Positions 39,686 through 49,436 of a DNA stretch of 64,000 nucleotides are shown here, in pieces. Under the pieces are notes generated by a model. The model was not told the origin of the DNA and did not search any database. It worked only from the letters and a program-made list of their open reading frames with translations. The stretch is from Longilinea arvoryzae (lineage in GTDB: Bacteria; Chloroflexota; Anaerolineae; Anaerolineales; Anaerolineaceae), in contig NZ_DF967972.1 in NCBI RefSeq assembly GCF_001050235.1, forward strand, positions 2,927,901 through 2,991,900, read 5' to 3'. The first letter of the stretch is position 1. Every line of letters starts with the position of its first letter. Both the position numbers and the translations under genes were made by a program.

Positions 39686-41098
39686 ATGAGTCGACGTTAT
39701 GTAAACATCCTTTTGATCTTTGTACTCCTCGCCGTTTCAATTTGGGCGGATCTCACCACCAGCGGCATCGGCAAGTTTCAGCCCAAGACTGTTCTAGGGT
39801 TGGATTTACGCGGTGGTTTGCAGGTCATTTTGGAAGCCAAACCCGCCGCGGGGGTCACGGTTACACGCCAGGACCTCGAAGACGCCAAACAGATCCTGGA
39901 AAATCGCGCGAATGCCCTGGGTGTCAGTGAAGTCACCTTCCAGGTCGCCGGCGATAATAGCATCGTGGGTGAATTCCCGGGCGTCACGGATCCGAAGGAA
40001 GTGATCGATACCATCAGCAAGGTCGCTTTGCTCGAATTCGTCGATTTCGGGGATGTCAACCAGAGCGAAATCATGGGAAAGACGGTCATTACCGACGAAG
40101 GCGGCACAGCATCCACCACCGCCACGCCTGAGGCGACCGCCAGCGCAGAGGCCACACCGACCGCTGAGGCAACCCAGAGCGCCGAAGCGACTCCGACGGC
40201 TGAACCCAGCATCACTGAAAAGATCTGGCACACGGTGATGATCGGCAGTGATTTGAAAGAGGTTGGTGTTCAACCCGTTCAAAACTCGGCCTACTATGAG
40301 ATCTCCTTCACCCTGTCGGATGAAGGTACAAAAATCTTCTCGGATTTCACCACCAATAACGTTGGCAAAATTCTGGGCATTGTCCTCGATAAGAAAGTCA
40401 TCTCCGCTCCCAGCATCAATACCGCCATTACAGAAGGCCAGGGTGTCATTACCGGTAAATTTACCCGCGACGAAGCCAATAACCTGGCCGTGCAGATGCG
40501 CTATGGCTCCCTGCCTGTCCCCCTGGAAGTCGTCCAGACTCGTTTGATCGGTCCGACCCTGGGCGCCGATTCGTTGAATAAGAGCCTGATCGCTTACGGA
40601 ATTGGTTTCGTGGTGATGATGCTCTTCATGGCGATTTATTACCGCGTTCCAGGTTTGATGGCTGACCTCTCGATCATGACCTATGCTGTGATTGCCTTTG
40701 CCATCTTCCGTTCCATTCCGGTGACATTGACGCTCTCCGGCATCGCTGGTTTCATGTTAAGTACAGGTTCAGCCCTGGACGCCAACATCCTGAGCTTCGA
40801 GCGTATGAAAGAAGAATTACGCGCTGGACGTACGGTTGCGCAGGCGATCGAGTTGGGTTGGAAACGCGCCTGGCCGTCCATTCGCGACTCGAACATCGCC
40901 GCCTTGATCACAAGCGCCATCCTCTTCTGGTTTGGTTCGACTTTTGGCGCCAGCATTGTCAAAGGCTTTGCGCTGACCCTTGCGCTGGGTGTTGTGATTT
41001 CTGTATTCACTGCGCTTTTTGTCACACGCAATTTCCTCGGGGCTGTAATGTCCTGGATCAAAGACGCAGAAAAACGCCCCGGCCTGTTTGGCCTCTAA
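39686..41098 (+). CDS. secD: Protein translocase subunit SecD
   Basis: 470 residues. Begins with a membrane helix (about 6-24), then LGLDLRGGLQVILEAKP (SecD motif D1), the large exported P1 domain, and five C-terminal helices with STGSALDANILSFERMKEEL (the D4-like DAN box). SecDF pulls exported proteins across the membrane using proton motive force. Odd: residues about 147-185 of P1 are a low-complexity Ala/Thr/Pro/Glu insertion with repeats of the type ATPTAEAT. GGAGG lies ten bases before the ATG. secF follows after 13 bases. Confidence 0.96.
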   Translation: MSRRYVNILLIFVLLAVSIWADLTTSGIGKFQPKTVLGLDLRGGLQVILEAKPAAGVTVTRQDLEDAKQILENRANALGVSEVTFQVAGDNSIVGEFPGVTDPKEVIDTISKVALLEFVDFGDVNQSEIMGKTVITDEGGTASTTATPEATASAEATPTAEATQSAEATPTAEPSITEKIWHTVMIGSDLKEVGVQPVQNSAYYEISFTLSDEGTKIFSDFTTNNVGKILGIVLDKKVISAPSINTAITEGQGVITGKFTRDEANNLAVQMRYGSLPVPLEVVQTRLIGPTLGADSLNKSLIAYGIGFVVMMLFMAIYYRVPGLMADLSIMTYAVIAFAIFRSIPVTLTLSGIAGFMLSTGSALDANILSFERMKEELRAGRTVAQAIELGWKRAWPSIRDSNIAALITSAILFWFGSTFGASIVKGFALTLALGVVISVFTALFVTRNFLGAVMSWIKDAEKRPGLFGL

Positions 41099-41111
41099 AA
41101 AGGAACCGGCT

Positions 41112-42056
41112 ATGCTCGATATTCTCGGTAAACGCTACTATTTCTTTCTCTTCTCCCTCGTGGTCATCGTTTCAGGCCTGATTGTCCTGGCGATTCACGG
41201 CCTACCGTTGGCCGTCGATTTCAAGGGCGGTTCGTTGCTGGAGGTCCAATTCAGCACCACCAATCTTCCTACCACGGAAGCCATCACGAAGATCTACGAA
41301 GCCAATGGCTTCAATGAAGTCTATATCCAACGCACCGCACTCGAACAAGGCGCTCCTGAAGACTCTTTGATCATCCGCTCACCGTTCATGGATGATGCCA
41401 TGCGCACCACCATCGTGAACGAGATGAAAACACAATTCAACGAGCCCAATCTCGTCATCAACCGCTTCGAGAGCGTTGGCCCATCCATCGCCACCTCCGT
41501 GGCCCAGCGCGCCTTATTGGCGGTTGCTGTGTCCGCTCTGGCCGTTATCCTTTACATCACGCTGGCCTTCCGGGGTATTCAACACGCCTTCCGCTATGGT
41601 GTGTGCGCAATCGCTGCCATGATCCACGATATTCTGGTGGTCATCAGCGTTACAGCCATCGGTGGACAGTTGTTTGGCTGGCAGGTTGACTCGCTCTTCT
41701 TAACGGCGCTGCTGACGGTCATCGGCTTCTCCACGCAGGACAAGATTGTGGTGTTCGATCGTATTCGCGAAAACAGCGCCTTCCTGCGCAAACTGCCCTT
41801 CGAAACACTGGTCAACCATTCGATCGTCCAGACGTTGGAACGCTCGATCAATACCCAGTTGATGACCGTGGAATTCATGCTGCTTTCGCTGGCTTTGTTT
41901 GGCGGCGTCACCCTGCGTGAATTCGCAGTCATTCTGCTGATCGGTCTGGCGTGCGGTACTTACTCCTCGATCTTCATTGCGGCTCCGCTGCTGGTGATCT
42001 GGGAGAAGAAAGAGTGGCGCACCTGGTTCAGACACGCGACTCCCAAGACCGCTTAA
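41112..42056 (+). CDS. secF: Protein translocase subunit SecF
   Basis: 314 residues. First helix FLFSLVVIVSGLIVLA, then VDFKGGSLLEVQF (SecF signature), periplasmic domain, and five helices with VIGFSTQDKIVVFDRIRENS and RSINTQLMT. Works with SecD as proton-driven export motor. ATG 41112 (AAGGA upstream) gives the family N-terminus MLDILGKRYYFF; an in-frame ATG at 41088 lies within secD. A terminator follows 24 bases after the stop. Confidence 0.97.
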   Translation: MLDILGKRYYFFLFSLVVIVSGLIVLAIHGLPLAVDFKGGSLLEVQFSTTNLPTTEAITKIYEANGFNEVYIQRTALEQGAPEDSLIIRSPFMDDAMRTTIVNEMKTQFNEPNLVINRFESVGPSIATSVAQRALLAVAVSALAVILYITLAFRGIQHAFRYGVCAIAAMIHDILVVISVTAIGGQLFGWQVDSLFLTALLTVIGFSTQDKIVVFDRIRENSAFLRKLPFETLVNHSIVQTLERSINTQLMTVEFMLLSLALFGGVTLREFAVILLIGLACGTYSSIFIAAPLLVIWEKKEWRTWFRHATPKTA

Positions 42057-42079
42057 TCACGATCGCAAATGTCTCAGGC

Positions 42080-42118
42080 AAGGTTCCACCCCATCCAACG
42101 GGTGGAACCTTTTGATTT
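42080..42118 (+). terminator. Terminator of secDF
   Basis: An eleven-base-pair stem (AAGGTTCCACC with GGTGGAACCTT), ten-base loop, then a T-rich tail. Confidence 0.88.
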
Positions 42119-42288
42119 TCAACGAGTTTCGGCCCACGAGCTTGCAAGGTTGGAAGGTTATTAGGGTATTTTTATAACAAATCTCAGTACCCAAAAGACA
42201 CACATCAAGTAAAATGAAATTTGCAAACCTGTGAAAACTCATTGATGGTGTAGTTTTCTGAAATTCTATCCCCGAAAAGAGGAAAAAG

Positions 42289-43311
42289 ATGCGTAAAGAA
42301 GTGGTTCTGATCACTGGAGCCAACGGTGAAATTGGTCACGGCCTGATCACTCATCTGGGTGAGCAGGGGAATGTAGGTATAGTTGCGTTGGATGTCAGCC
42401 CGCTGGACGAATCGCTCAAGAAATATTGTGAACGCTTCATCCAGGGTGATATTTTGGATACGATGATCCTCGGTCGTCTTGTATCGGAATTCGAAATCCG
42501 GACCATCTATCACCTGGCATCCATTCTCTCGACAAAGGCGGAATACAATCCCGAAACAGCTCATCGAATTAACGTCGAAGGCACGTTGAATCTGTTGCGC
42601 CTGGCCGTCGAGCAGGCCGCCTGGCAGAGCCGTCCGGTCAAATTCTTGTATCCCAGTTCGATCGCCGTGTATGGGTTGCCGGATTTGAAGACCAAGGAAG
42701 CAGCCGGGAAAGTCAAAGAAAACGAATATTTACAGCCGACGACCATGTATGGCTGCAATAAACTTTATTGCGAGCACCTGGGTCGCTATTATTCTTCAAA
42801 TTATCGCCAACTGGCAGCCGATCGTTGCCAGAACACAATCGATTTCCGCTGCCTGCGCTTCCCCGGCCTGGTCAGTGCTGTCACCATCCCCACGGGTGGC
42901 ACCAGTGACTACGGTCCCGAGATGTTGCATCACGCCGCGCAGGGAATCCATTACGATTGCTTCGTCCGCCCCGACACACGCCTGCCCTTCATGGTCATGC
43001 CGGATGCCATCAAATCGATTCTGGATCTGGAAGCAGCCCCGGCCGAGAAGCTCACTCAGCGCATCTATAACGTCACCAGCTTCTGCCCCACCGCGCAGGA
43101 ATTTTACGATATCATACTCAAGGCCTTCCCCAACGCGGATGTGGATTTCAAACCGCATGCCAGTCGCCAGGGTATCGTCGACACCTGGCCATGCGACATC
43201 GATGACTCGGCTGCGCGGCGTGATTGGAACTGGAAACCCAGTTACAATCAAGAACGCTCTTTCGATGATTACCTGCTGCCGGCCATCCGCCAACGCTATG
43301 CGGTAAAATAG
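42289..43311 (+). CDS. L-threonine 3-dehydrogenase, epimerase (SDR) family
   Basis: 340 residues. Rossmann GANGEIG near residue 10, the YxxxK catalytic pair in MYGCNKLYCEHL, and the stretch RFPGLVSAVTIPTGGTSDYG with DTRLPFMVMPDAIKSIL, which matches the short-chain L-threonine dehydrogenases related to UDP-galactose epimerase. It oxidises threonine to 2-amino-3-ketobutyrate with NAD, feeding glycine to the cleavage system encoded at 8.5-11.7 kb. The partner KBL gene is not in the window. AGAGGAAAAAG before the ATG is a good ribosome site. Another SDR epimerase is the alternative. Confidence 0.85.
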   Translation: MRKEVVLITGANGEIGHGLITHLGEQGNVGIVALDVSPLDESLKKYCERFIQGDILDTMILGRLVSEFEIRTIYHLASILSTKAEYNPETAHRINVEGTLNLLRLAVEQAAWQSRPVKFLYPSSIAVYGLPDLKTKEAAGKVKENEYLQPTTMYGCNKLYCEHLGRYYSSNYRQLAADRCQNTIDFRCLRFPGLVSAVTIPTGGTSDYGPEMLHHAAQGIHYDCFVRPDTRLPFMVMPDAIKSILDLEAAPAEKLTQRIYNVTSFCPTAQEFYDIILKAFPNADVDFKPHASRQGIVDTWPCDIDDSAARRDWNWKPSYNQERSFDDYLLPAIRQRYAVK

Positions 43312-43349
43312 GCTTCAAGCATCATAAAATAGCATCGCTTCAAGGAGGC

Positions 43350-43898
43350 ATGATGACCGAAACGACACCCACCTCTCTTTACACATTGGCTGAAGATGAA
43401 AGAGCAGCCGGGCTCATGCTCTACACGGTAAACGCCCTCATCTGGGGTGAAGTGGTTGTAAAACAAGCCATCCGGGTCAGCACCTGGCTGCGCACCAACG
43501 CCGCGCCGGATAAAATCTTCTTATACGGCGCCAAGATGCTGCTAACAACCACCACCGGGAATGTTCAGCCTGCCAGCCATCGTGAGATGATCGTTCCGGT
43601 CAGCGTGGTGAATGCCTATCACCTCATTCCCCCCGCCAGCGATCCCCTGGATTATGACCCGACCGAACCCAACCGGATGATGGTGCCGGCCGTGATTCTC
43701 CTTGGATCGTCGCGCATCAGCGGCAAAATGCGCATGACCCAACAGAGCAACCTGCAGAAATACCTGGATGTGGCCCACGAGAGTTTCACGTCCATCTACG
43801 ACGCTGAAATCAAGAACAGCCTGCTGCCTTCACTCGGCACGCTCAAGGTTCCTTTCTTGCAGGTCAGGTTGGAAGCAAGCATTTTTGCCTCCCTATGA
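43350..43898 (+). CDS. Conserved protein of unknown function
   Basis: 182 residues, soluble, no signal peptide. Features: AGLMLYTVNALIWGEVVVKQAIRVSTWLRTNAAPDKIFLYG near the N-terminus, a central MIVPVSVVNAYHLIPPASD, and a C-terminal VPFLQVRLEASIFASL. I recognise no family, although similar proteins appear to be common in Anaerolineae. The ribosome site AAGGAGG stands directly before a double ATG (43350, 43353). It follows the threonine dehydrogenase by 38 bases and ends at a terminator. Confidence 0.75.
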   Translation: MMTETTPTSLYTLAEDERAAGLMLYTVNALIWGEVVVKQAIRVSTWLRTNAAPDKIFLYGAKMLLTTTTGNVQPASHREMIVPVSVVNAYHLIPPASDPLDYDPTEPNRMMVPAVILLGSSRISGKMRMTQQSNLQKYLDVAHESFTSIYDAEIKNSLLPSLGTLKVPFLQVRLEASIFASL

Positions 43899-43925
43899 TG
43901 GCGTAAGCAAAAAGAGTAAAATAGA

Positions 43926-43956
43926 GCCAGCCGCTTTCACCAGGCGGCTGGTTTTT
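43926..43956 (+). terminator. Terminator upstream of htpG
   Basis: An eight-base-pair GC-rich stem (CCAGCCGC with GCGGCTGG), nine-base loop, then TTTTTCTTT. Confidence 0.88.
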
Positions 43957-44018
43957 CTTTCACCAAAATTCTACTCGACTCCCAGAGAGACACATCGATC
44001 ATCCATGGTGGTGCAGAT

Positions 44019-45878
44019 ATGAGTGACATGAATTCGAACAATCCCGTCCCATTTAAAGCAGAAACTCACCAATTACTCGAAATTTTGATCCACTCGTTAT
44101 ATACAGAACGAGAAGTTTTCCTGAGAGAATTGATTTCCAATGCATCCGATGCCCTGACGCGTCTAAACTTCGAGACGCTGACGAAACGTGAAATACAGGA
44201 TCCTGAACTCGAACTGGGCATCTGGATCACCGCCGACCCGGACGCCAAGACCTTGACCATCCGGGATACCGGGCTTGGCATGACCGCTGCGGAATTGGCT
44301 GAAAATTTGGGCACCATCGCGCATTCCGGAGCCCGCGCTTTTCTCGAAGCGGCCCGTTCGGGCGAGGCAAAGGTCGAAGATATAATCGGGCAGTTTGGGG
44401 TTGGTTTTTATTCGGCTTTTATGGTGGCCGATTGGATTCGGGTGACCTCGCGCTCTTTCCAGCCCGAGGCAGCGCCCGCGGTGTGGTTCTCGACCGGCGC
44501 GGATACTTTTACAGTGGGTCCGGCAGAGAAAAATGAGCGCGGCACGGAAGTGATTCTGCGCGTCAAAGACGAATATCTCGAATTCTGCAAAGAAGAACGT
44601 ATCCGCCAGATCATCAAACGCCATTCGGATTTTGTTCCCTTCCCGATTTACGTCGGTGAAAACAAGGAACAGGCCAACCGCCAGACGGCTCTGTGGCGCC
44701 AGCAACCCCGTCAGGTCCAGGAAAAGGACTATCAGGACTATTATCGCCAGCTTACCCTCGAATTTGAACCTCCGCTGAGCTGGCTTCACCTTTCGGTCGA
44801 TGCCCCGGTCCAGGTCTACGCACTCCTCTATATCCCCGCCTCGGCGGAGCCCGGCATCGTATCCACCCGAAAAACGGATGGCTTGCGACTTTACGCCCGC
44901 AAAGTATTGATCCAGGAGTACTGCAAGGATTTGCTGCCCCAATACCTGCGTTTCATGGCGGGTGTGGTCGATTCGGAGGATTTACCTCTGAACGTCTCGC
45001 GGGAATCCGTTCAATCGAACCGCACCATGGGACAGTTGAAAAAGCTGCTCACTTCGAAGGTCCTGGATCACTTCGCATCCCTGGCGAAGGATCATTCGGA
45101 TACCTACACGAAATTCTGGACGGTTTATGGAAGCTTTCTCAAAGAAGGCATCGCCACGCCCAAGGAAAACTCGGAGCCGCTGCTGCCCTTGCTGCGTTTC
45201 CATTCGCTCAACCATCCCCAGGATTGGATCAGTTTCGACCAATATCTGGATAATATTCCCGCGGAACAGAATCAGATCTATTACCTGTTGGGCGACAGCG
45301 AAATGGCCGCGTTGCACAGCCCGCACCTGGAAGCTTTCCGTTCGCGAGGACTCGATGTGCTGATCCTGGCCGACCCGATCGACTCGTTCGCCTTGCTCAA
45401 TGTAACCCAGTACAGGGATCACACCCTGGCCGACGCCGCGACGGCTGACCTGCCGGCCGCCCCTGAAAAGACGGAAAAACCGGCTGAAGCCGAAAAACTG
45501 ATGGATGAGGCCCAATCCGAATCGATCCTGCAGCGCTTCAAGACGGTCTTGACGGACAGGATCAGTGATGCCCGTTTGAGCGATCGCCTGGTCGAATCGC
45601 CTGTGCGCCTGGTCCAACCGAAAGAGGGCCCCAGCGCAGAAATCCAGCGTGTTTACCGCATTCTGCAAAAAGATCTCGACACACCCAAACCGGTTCTCGA
45701 GATCAACCCCTCCCACCCCATCATTCAGGCATTGGCACGGTTAGGACAAGATGACGTTTCGGCTTCGTTGATGGTCGAACAGATCTTTGCCAACGCCCAA
45801 ATAATGGAAGGATTGCCCGTGGAACCCTCCCAGATGGTCGATCGTATTCAGCAGATCATTCTAAAAGCCCTCAAATAA
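44019..45878 (+). CDS. htpG: Molecular chaperone HtpG (Hsp90)
   Basis: 619 residues, full length. The N-terminal ATPase has the Hsp90 signatures YTEREVFLRELISNASDAL, IRDTGLGMT, LGTIAHSGARAF and GQFGVGFYSAFMVAD; the middle domain has SWLHLSVDAPVQV and LPQYLRFMAGVVDSEDLPLNVSRE; the C-terminal dimerisation domain is less conserved. A short Ala/Pro/Glu-rich linker lies near residue 485. ATP-dependent folding of client proteins in the cytoplasm. No heat-shock element (CIRCE) is seen in front of it. The next gene begins 19 bases after the stop. Confidence 0.97.
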   Translation: MSDMNSNNPVPFKAETHQLLEILIHSLYTEREVFLRELISNASDALTRLNFETLTKREIQDPELELGIWITADPDAKTLTIRDTGLGMTAAELAENLGTIAHSGARAFLEAARSGEAKVEDIIGQFGVGFYSAFMVADWIRVTSRSFQPEAAPAVWFSTGADTFTVGPAEKNERGTEVILRVKDEYLEFCKEERIRQIIKRHSDFVPFPIYVGENKEQANRQTALWRQQPRQVQEKDYQDYYRQLTLEFEPPLSWLHLSVDAPVQVYALLYIPASAEPGIVSTRKTDGLRLYARKVLIQEYCKDLLPQYLRFMAGVVDSEDLPLNVSRESVQSNRTMGQLKKLLTSKVLDHFASLAKDHSDTYTKFWTVYGSFLKEGIATPKENSEPLLPLLRFHSLNHPQDWISFDQYLDNIPAEQNQIYYLLGDSEMAALHSPHLEAFRSRGLDVLILADPIDSFALLNVTQYRDHTLADAATADLPAAPEKTEKPAEAEKLMDEAQSESILQRFKTVLTDRISDARLSDRLVESPVRLVQPKEGPSAEIQRVYRILQKDLDTPKPVLEINPSHPIIQALARLGQDDVSASLMVEQIFANAQIMEGLPVEPSQMVDRIQQIILKALK

Positions 45879-45897
45879 TGATCCGAGGTGATGTGCA

Positions 45898-46893
45898 ATG
45901 GATAAGCCTGCCGTCTTTATAACCCGCCTGATCCACGAACCGGCCCTGGAGAAAATCCGCGCCGTGGCAGAGGTCGAAGTCTGGCCGTTCGATTCTCCCC
46001 CGCCCAGGAGTATCCTGATCGATCGCGCCGGACGCATGGACGGCCTGCTGACTCTCCTGACGGATCCGATCGACACGGAAGTAATCGCGGCCGCGCACGG
46101 AAAACTCAAAGTCATCAGCCAGATGGCGGTAGGTTTCGACAATATCGATGTCAAAACGGCTAACGCGCAGCGAATTCCAGTTGGAAATACGCCCGGCGTG
46201 CTCACCGAAACGACTGCCGACATGGCCTGGGCGTTGATCATGGCCACGGCTCGTCGCATTCCTGAAGCTGACCGCCAGGTCAGGCAGGGCATCTGGCATC
46301 CCTGGGGGCCGTTCGTCCTGACCGGTACCGATGTCAGCGGCGCCACGCTGGGTATCATCGGCATGGGGCGCATTGGGCAGGCCGTTGCCCGGCGCGCAAG
46401 GGGTTTCGACATGCGTATCCTGTATACCGATTTGAAACGCAATCCGGAAGCCGAACAACAACTGGGCGCGCATTTCGTCACCCTCGGCCAACTGCTCGCC
46501 GAATCTGATTTCGTCAGCCTGCACAGTTACCTTTCGGCCGAGAATTACCATATGATCGGCAGGCAACAGTTGGCAATGATGAAACCCGGCGCCATCCTCA
46601 TCAATACCGCCCGCGGCGGTCTGGTGGATCCACAGGCGCTGACCGAAGCCCTGCGAAACGGTCCAATTGGGGCTGCCGGCCTGGACGTATTCGAACCCGA
46701 ACCCATTCCCCAGGATCATCCCCTGTTGGCAATGGACAACGTCGTCATTGCGCCGCATATCGCCAGCGCCAGCAAGCAGACCCGACTGCGCATGGCGCTG
46801 ATGGCAGCCGATAACCTGATCGCCGGTTTGCAGGGGAAACGCTTGCCGTTCTGCGTCAACCCCGAGGTCTATGAAGTATCGGGGCCGCGCTGA
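45898..46893 (+). CDS. D-isomer-specific 2-hydroxyacid dehydrogenase (glyoxylate/hydroxypyruvate reductase-like)
   Basis: 331 residues. NAD(P)-binding motif GIIGMGRIGQAVARRA, catalytic Arg in NTARGGLVD, Glu in GLDVFEPEP and His in APHIASAS. The sequence most resembles glyoxylate reductases (VGFDNIDVKTANAQRIPVGNTPGVLTE). It reduces 2-oxoacids such as glyoxylate to hydroxyacids; exact substrate open. It starts 19 bases after htpG and probably shares its transcript. Confidence 0.93.
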   Translation: MDKPAVFITRLIHEPALEKIRAVAEVEVWPFDSPPPRSILIDRAGRMDGLLTLLTDPIDTEVIAAAHGKLKVISQMAVGFDNIDVKTANAQRIPVGNTPGVLTETTADMAWALIMATARRIPEADRQVRQGIWHPWGPFVLTGTDVSGATLGIIGMGRIGQAVARRARGFDMRILYTDLKRNPEAEQQLGAHFVTLGQLLAESDFVSLHSYLSAENYHMIGRQQLAMMKPGAILINTARGGLVDPQALTEALRNGPIGAAGLDVFEPEPIPQDHPLLAMDNVVIAPHIASASKQTRLRMALMAADNLIAGLQGKRLPFCVNPEVYEVSGPR

Positions 46894-47271
46894 AGAGGTT
46901 TCATCTCCGCATCCGCCGGGGAAAATGACATCGCCGAATTCCATGACGAAAATACCGGATAATTGAGGACTTTTGTTTGTCAAAAAACGCATAAAATTGA
47001 GTCATTGTTCACAATCGAGTTTGACGAAATTACCGTATGATGAGATGAAGATTTTAACCACCCCTCGACAGTATCTCCGTCAAATGTTCAAACCCATCCA
47101 AGGGATTAAACCCCTCCCAATAGATTGATCTCTGCGGGAGGGTTTTTATGTGCTTTTATAAAGAACCTTAAGAAATATCAATAACCTTCGTTCGTAAAAT
47201 GGTGTGAGGGGTATACTATACTTTTGCACCCTTTCCTTGTTTATCAACCATCCATTCCAAGGAGGAAAATT
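46894..47271. other. Non-coding interval between the hydroxyacid dehydrogenase and the acyl-CoA synthetase
   Basis: 378 bases without a convincing gene. It holds a terminator at 47112-47147 and a TATACT box at 47212-47217 without a clear -35, presumably the promoter of the synthetase gene. A/T content is higher than in the neighbouring genes. I see no RNA motif in the part between 46900 and 47100. Confidence 0.6.
47112..47147 (+). terminator. Terminator after the hydroxyacid dehydrogenase
   Basis: Stem CCCTCCC (47112-47118) with GGGAGGG (47136-47142), a long 17-base loop and five T. Confidence 0.7.
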
Positions 47272-49383
47272 ATGGATCGTGTAGCTCTGAACGGGCTTCT
47301 TCGCCCAAAATCCATCGCAGTGGTTGGCGCTTCAGCCACGCCTGGTAAAATTGGTTTTACAGTTATCGATAATTTGATCAAGTCCGGGTTTGAGGGCGCC
47401 ATCTACCCCATTAACCCCACCGCGCCCGAAATCCTTGGCCTGAAGGCTTACCCGAGTGTCCTCAATGTCGAAGGATCCATCGACGCAGCCGTCATTACCG
47501 TGCCTGCCAAATTCTGCCTCTCTGTCGTCGAAGAATGCGGTAAAAAAGGCGTCAAGGGCGTCATTATCATCACCTCTGGCTTCAGTGAAGTCGGCAACCG
47601 CGATTTGGAAAACCAGATCGTAGCCGTCGCCAAGCAGTACGGCGTGCGCATCCTGGGACCGAACATTGTCGGCACCCTGTCCAACTCGGACAAGATGAAT
47701 GCGTCTTTCGCGCCCTTCCTGCCGCTGCCCGGCAAGGCAGCCTTGATTTCACAATCTGGCGCGCTTCTCATCGCGCTGGATGCCGCAAGTTATACGCGCC
47801 GCGTCGGTTTCGATAAGCTTGTCTCCATCGGCAACATGTCGGATGTCAATTTCGCGGATGTGATCAACCTCCTCGATGACGATCCCAAGACGACTTGTAT
47901 CTCCCTGTACATCGAAGGCTTCAAGGATGGCCGGGAATTCATCGAAGCCAGCCGCAAATCCTCCAAACCGATTATCGCTTTGAAATCGGGCGTTTCGGCG
48001 CACGGCGCAGCCGCGGCTGCTTCGCACACCGGTTCGCTCGCCGGCGCGGCCAAGGTCTACGGGGCTGCCTTCCAGCAAAGCGGCGTCATCCAGGCCTCCG
48101 ACCTGAATAATCTCTTCGATCGCACCCTGGCGCTCTCTCTTCAGCCGCCCATGAAAGGTGACAATCTGGTCATCATCACCAATGGCGGCGGCGTCGGCGT
48201 GCTCGCCACCGATGCTGCTGAACGCTACGGTTTGCCGCTGAAATTCGTGCCGGCTGAGGTTCAGACGGAACTCAAGAAACACATGCCCGAATTCGGTTCC
48301 GCCAAGAATCCGGTCGATTTGACCGGTATGGCCGGAAACGAATGGTATGCCGATTCCGTTCGCTTCGCCCTCGCCCACTCCTGGACGGATGGTATGGTTG
48401 TCTTGTATTGCGAAACCGCCATGACCAACCCAATGGAAATTGCCCAGGGCATCAAGAAGGCTGTTGATGAAGCCGGTGTAAAAGATAAACCGGTCACGGT
48501 TTCCTTCGTCGGCGGTGAACGCTCCGAAGAAGCCATGCGCTGGCTGGTCGAGAATGGCATCCCGGCTTACAATGCGCCCGATATCGCCGTCAATGCGATG
48601 GCTGCCCTGCGTGAATACTCCCGTATGAAAGCAATGGCCACTGAATCACTTGGCATGGACATTAAAGTCGATCGCGAAGCTGCGTTGGAAGTCATTCGCC
48701 GCGCGCGCATCGATGGCCGCGGCGCCCTGACCGAAATCGAAGCCAAACAGGTCTTCAACGCTTACGGTCTGCCCACCACAGCGACCTATCTGGCCAAGAC
48801 CGAAGACGAAGCGGTAACGCTCGCCAAGAAGATCGGTTTCCCGGTTGTAATGAAGATCGTCTCTCCTGAAATCCTGCACAAGTCGGATGCCGGCGGCGTG
48901 AAGGTCAACATCAAAGACGAAGCCTCCGTTCGGGACGCCTTCAAGACAATCTTGACCAACGCCAAAGCCTACAAGGCGGATGCCAACATCCACGGCATCG
49001 CGATTCAGGAAATGGCTCCCTGGGGTACCGAAGTCATCCTCGGATCGGTCAACGATGCAACCTTCGGCCCGACCATGATGTTCGGCCTGGGCGGCATCTT
49101 TGTCGAAGTTCTCAAGGACGTCACCTTCCGGGTTGCACCCGTTTCCCACGGGCAGGCTCTGCGCATGCTGAGTGAAATCCGCGGCGCTCCCATCCTGGCG
49201 GGTGTGCGCGGCGAAAAGCCGCGTGACCGCGAAGCCATGGCTGACACCATCTGCCGGTACGCCAACATGATCGTCGACCTGGCTGACGAAATCAGCGAAT
49301 CGGACGCCAATCCCGTTCTGGTCTACGAAGAAACCAAGGGCATCAAGGTCGTGGACGCCCGCATCATCCTGAAGAAAAAGTAA
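47272..49383 (+). CDS. ADP-forming acetate/acyl--CoA ligase, single chain
   Basis: 703 residues with alpha and beta parts fused: a CoA-binding Rossmann domain (PKSIAVVGASATPGKIGFTV), succinyl-CoA-synthetase-like ligase domains with the phospho-His region ASHTGSLAG (His252), and a C-terminal ATP-grasp domain (GFPVVMKIVSPEILHKSDAGGVK, GLGGIFVEVLKDVTFRVAP). It converts acyl-CoA, ADP and phosphate to acid, CoA and ATP, a substrate-level energy step common in fermenting anaerobes. ATG 47272 is preceded by AAGGAGG at six bases, which decides the start. Acetyl-CoA as the substrate is likely but not proven. Confidence 0.93.
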   Translation: MDRVALNGLLRPKSIAVVGASATPGKIGFTVIDNLIKSGFEGAIYPINPTAPEILGLKAYPSVLNVEGSIDAAVITVPAKFCLSVVEECGKKGVKGVIIITSGFSEVGNRDLENQIVAVAKQYGVRILGPNIVGTLSNSDKMNASFAPFLPLPGKAALISQSGALLIALDAASYTRRVGFDKLVSIGNMSDVNFADVINLLDDDPKTTCISLYIEGFKDGREFIEASRKSSKPIIALKSGVSAHGAAAAASHTGSLAGAAKVYGAAFQQSGVIQASDLNNLFDRTLALSLQPPMKGDNLVIITNGGGVGVLATDAAERYGLPLKFVPAEVQTELKKHMPEFGSAKNPVDLTGMAGNEWYADSVRFALAHSWTDGMVVLYCETAMTNPMEIAQGIKKAVDEAGVKDKPVTVSFVGGERSEEAMRWLVENGIPAYNAPDIAVNAMAALREYSRMKAMATESLGMDIKVDREAALEVIRRARIDGRGALTEIEAKQVFNAYGLPTTATYLAKTEDEAVTLAKKIGFPVVMKIVSPEILHKSDAGGVKVNIKDEASVRDAFKTILTNAKAYKADANIHGIAIQEMAPWGTEVILGSVNDATFGPTMMFGLGGIFVEVLKDVTFRVAPVSHGQALRMLSEIRGAPILAGVRGEKPRDREAMADTICRYANMIVDLADEISESDANPVLVYEETKGIKVVDARIILKKK

Positions 49384-49399
49384 AGCTTTCTAAACCAAA

Positions 49400-49436
49400 A
49401 AGTGGCGCGGTCCGAAAGGCCGCGCCACTTTTTTAT
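49400..49436. terminator. Convergent terminator after the acyl-CoA ligase gene
   Basis: An eleven-base-pair stem (AAGTGGCGCGG with CCGCGCCACTT), nine-base loop, then six T on the plus strand and a run of A/T on the minus side. It serves the plus-strand ligase gene and touches the end of the minus-strand gene. Confidence 0.9.

Noticed and set aside
41088..41111. Upstream in-frame start for secF inside secD
   Set aside because: ATG 41112 has a ribosome site and yields the normal SecF N-terminus.
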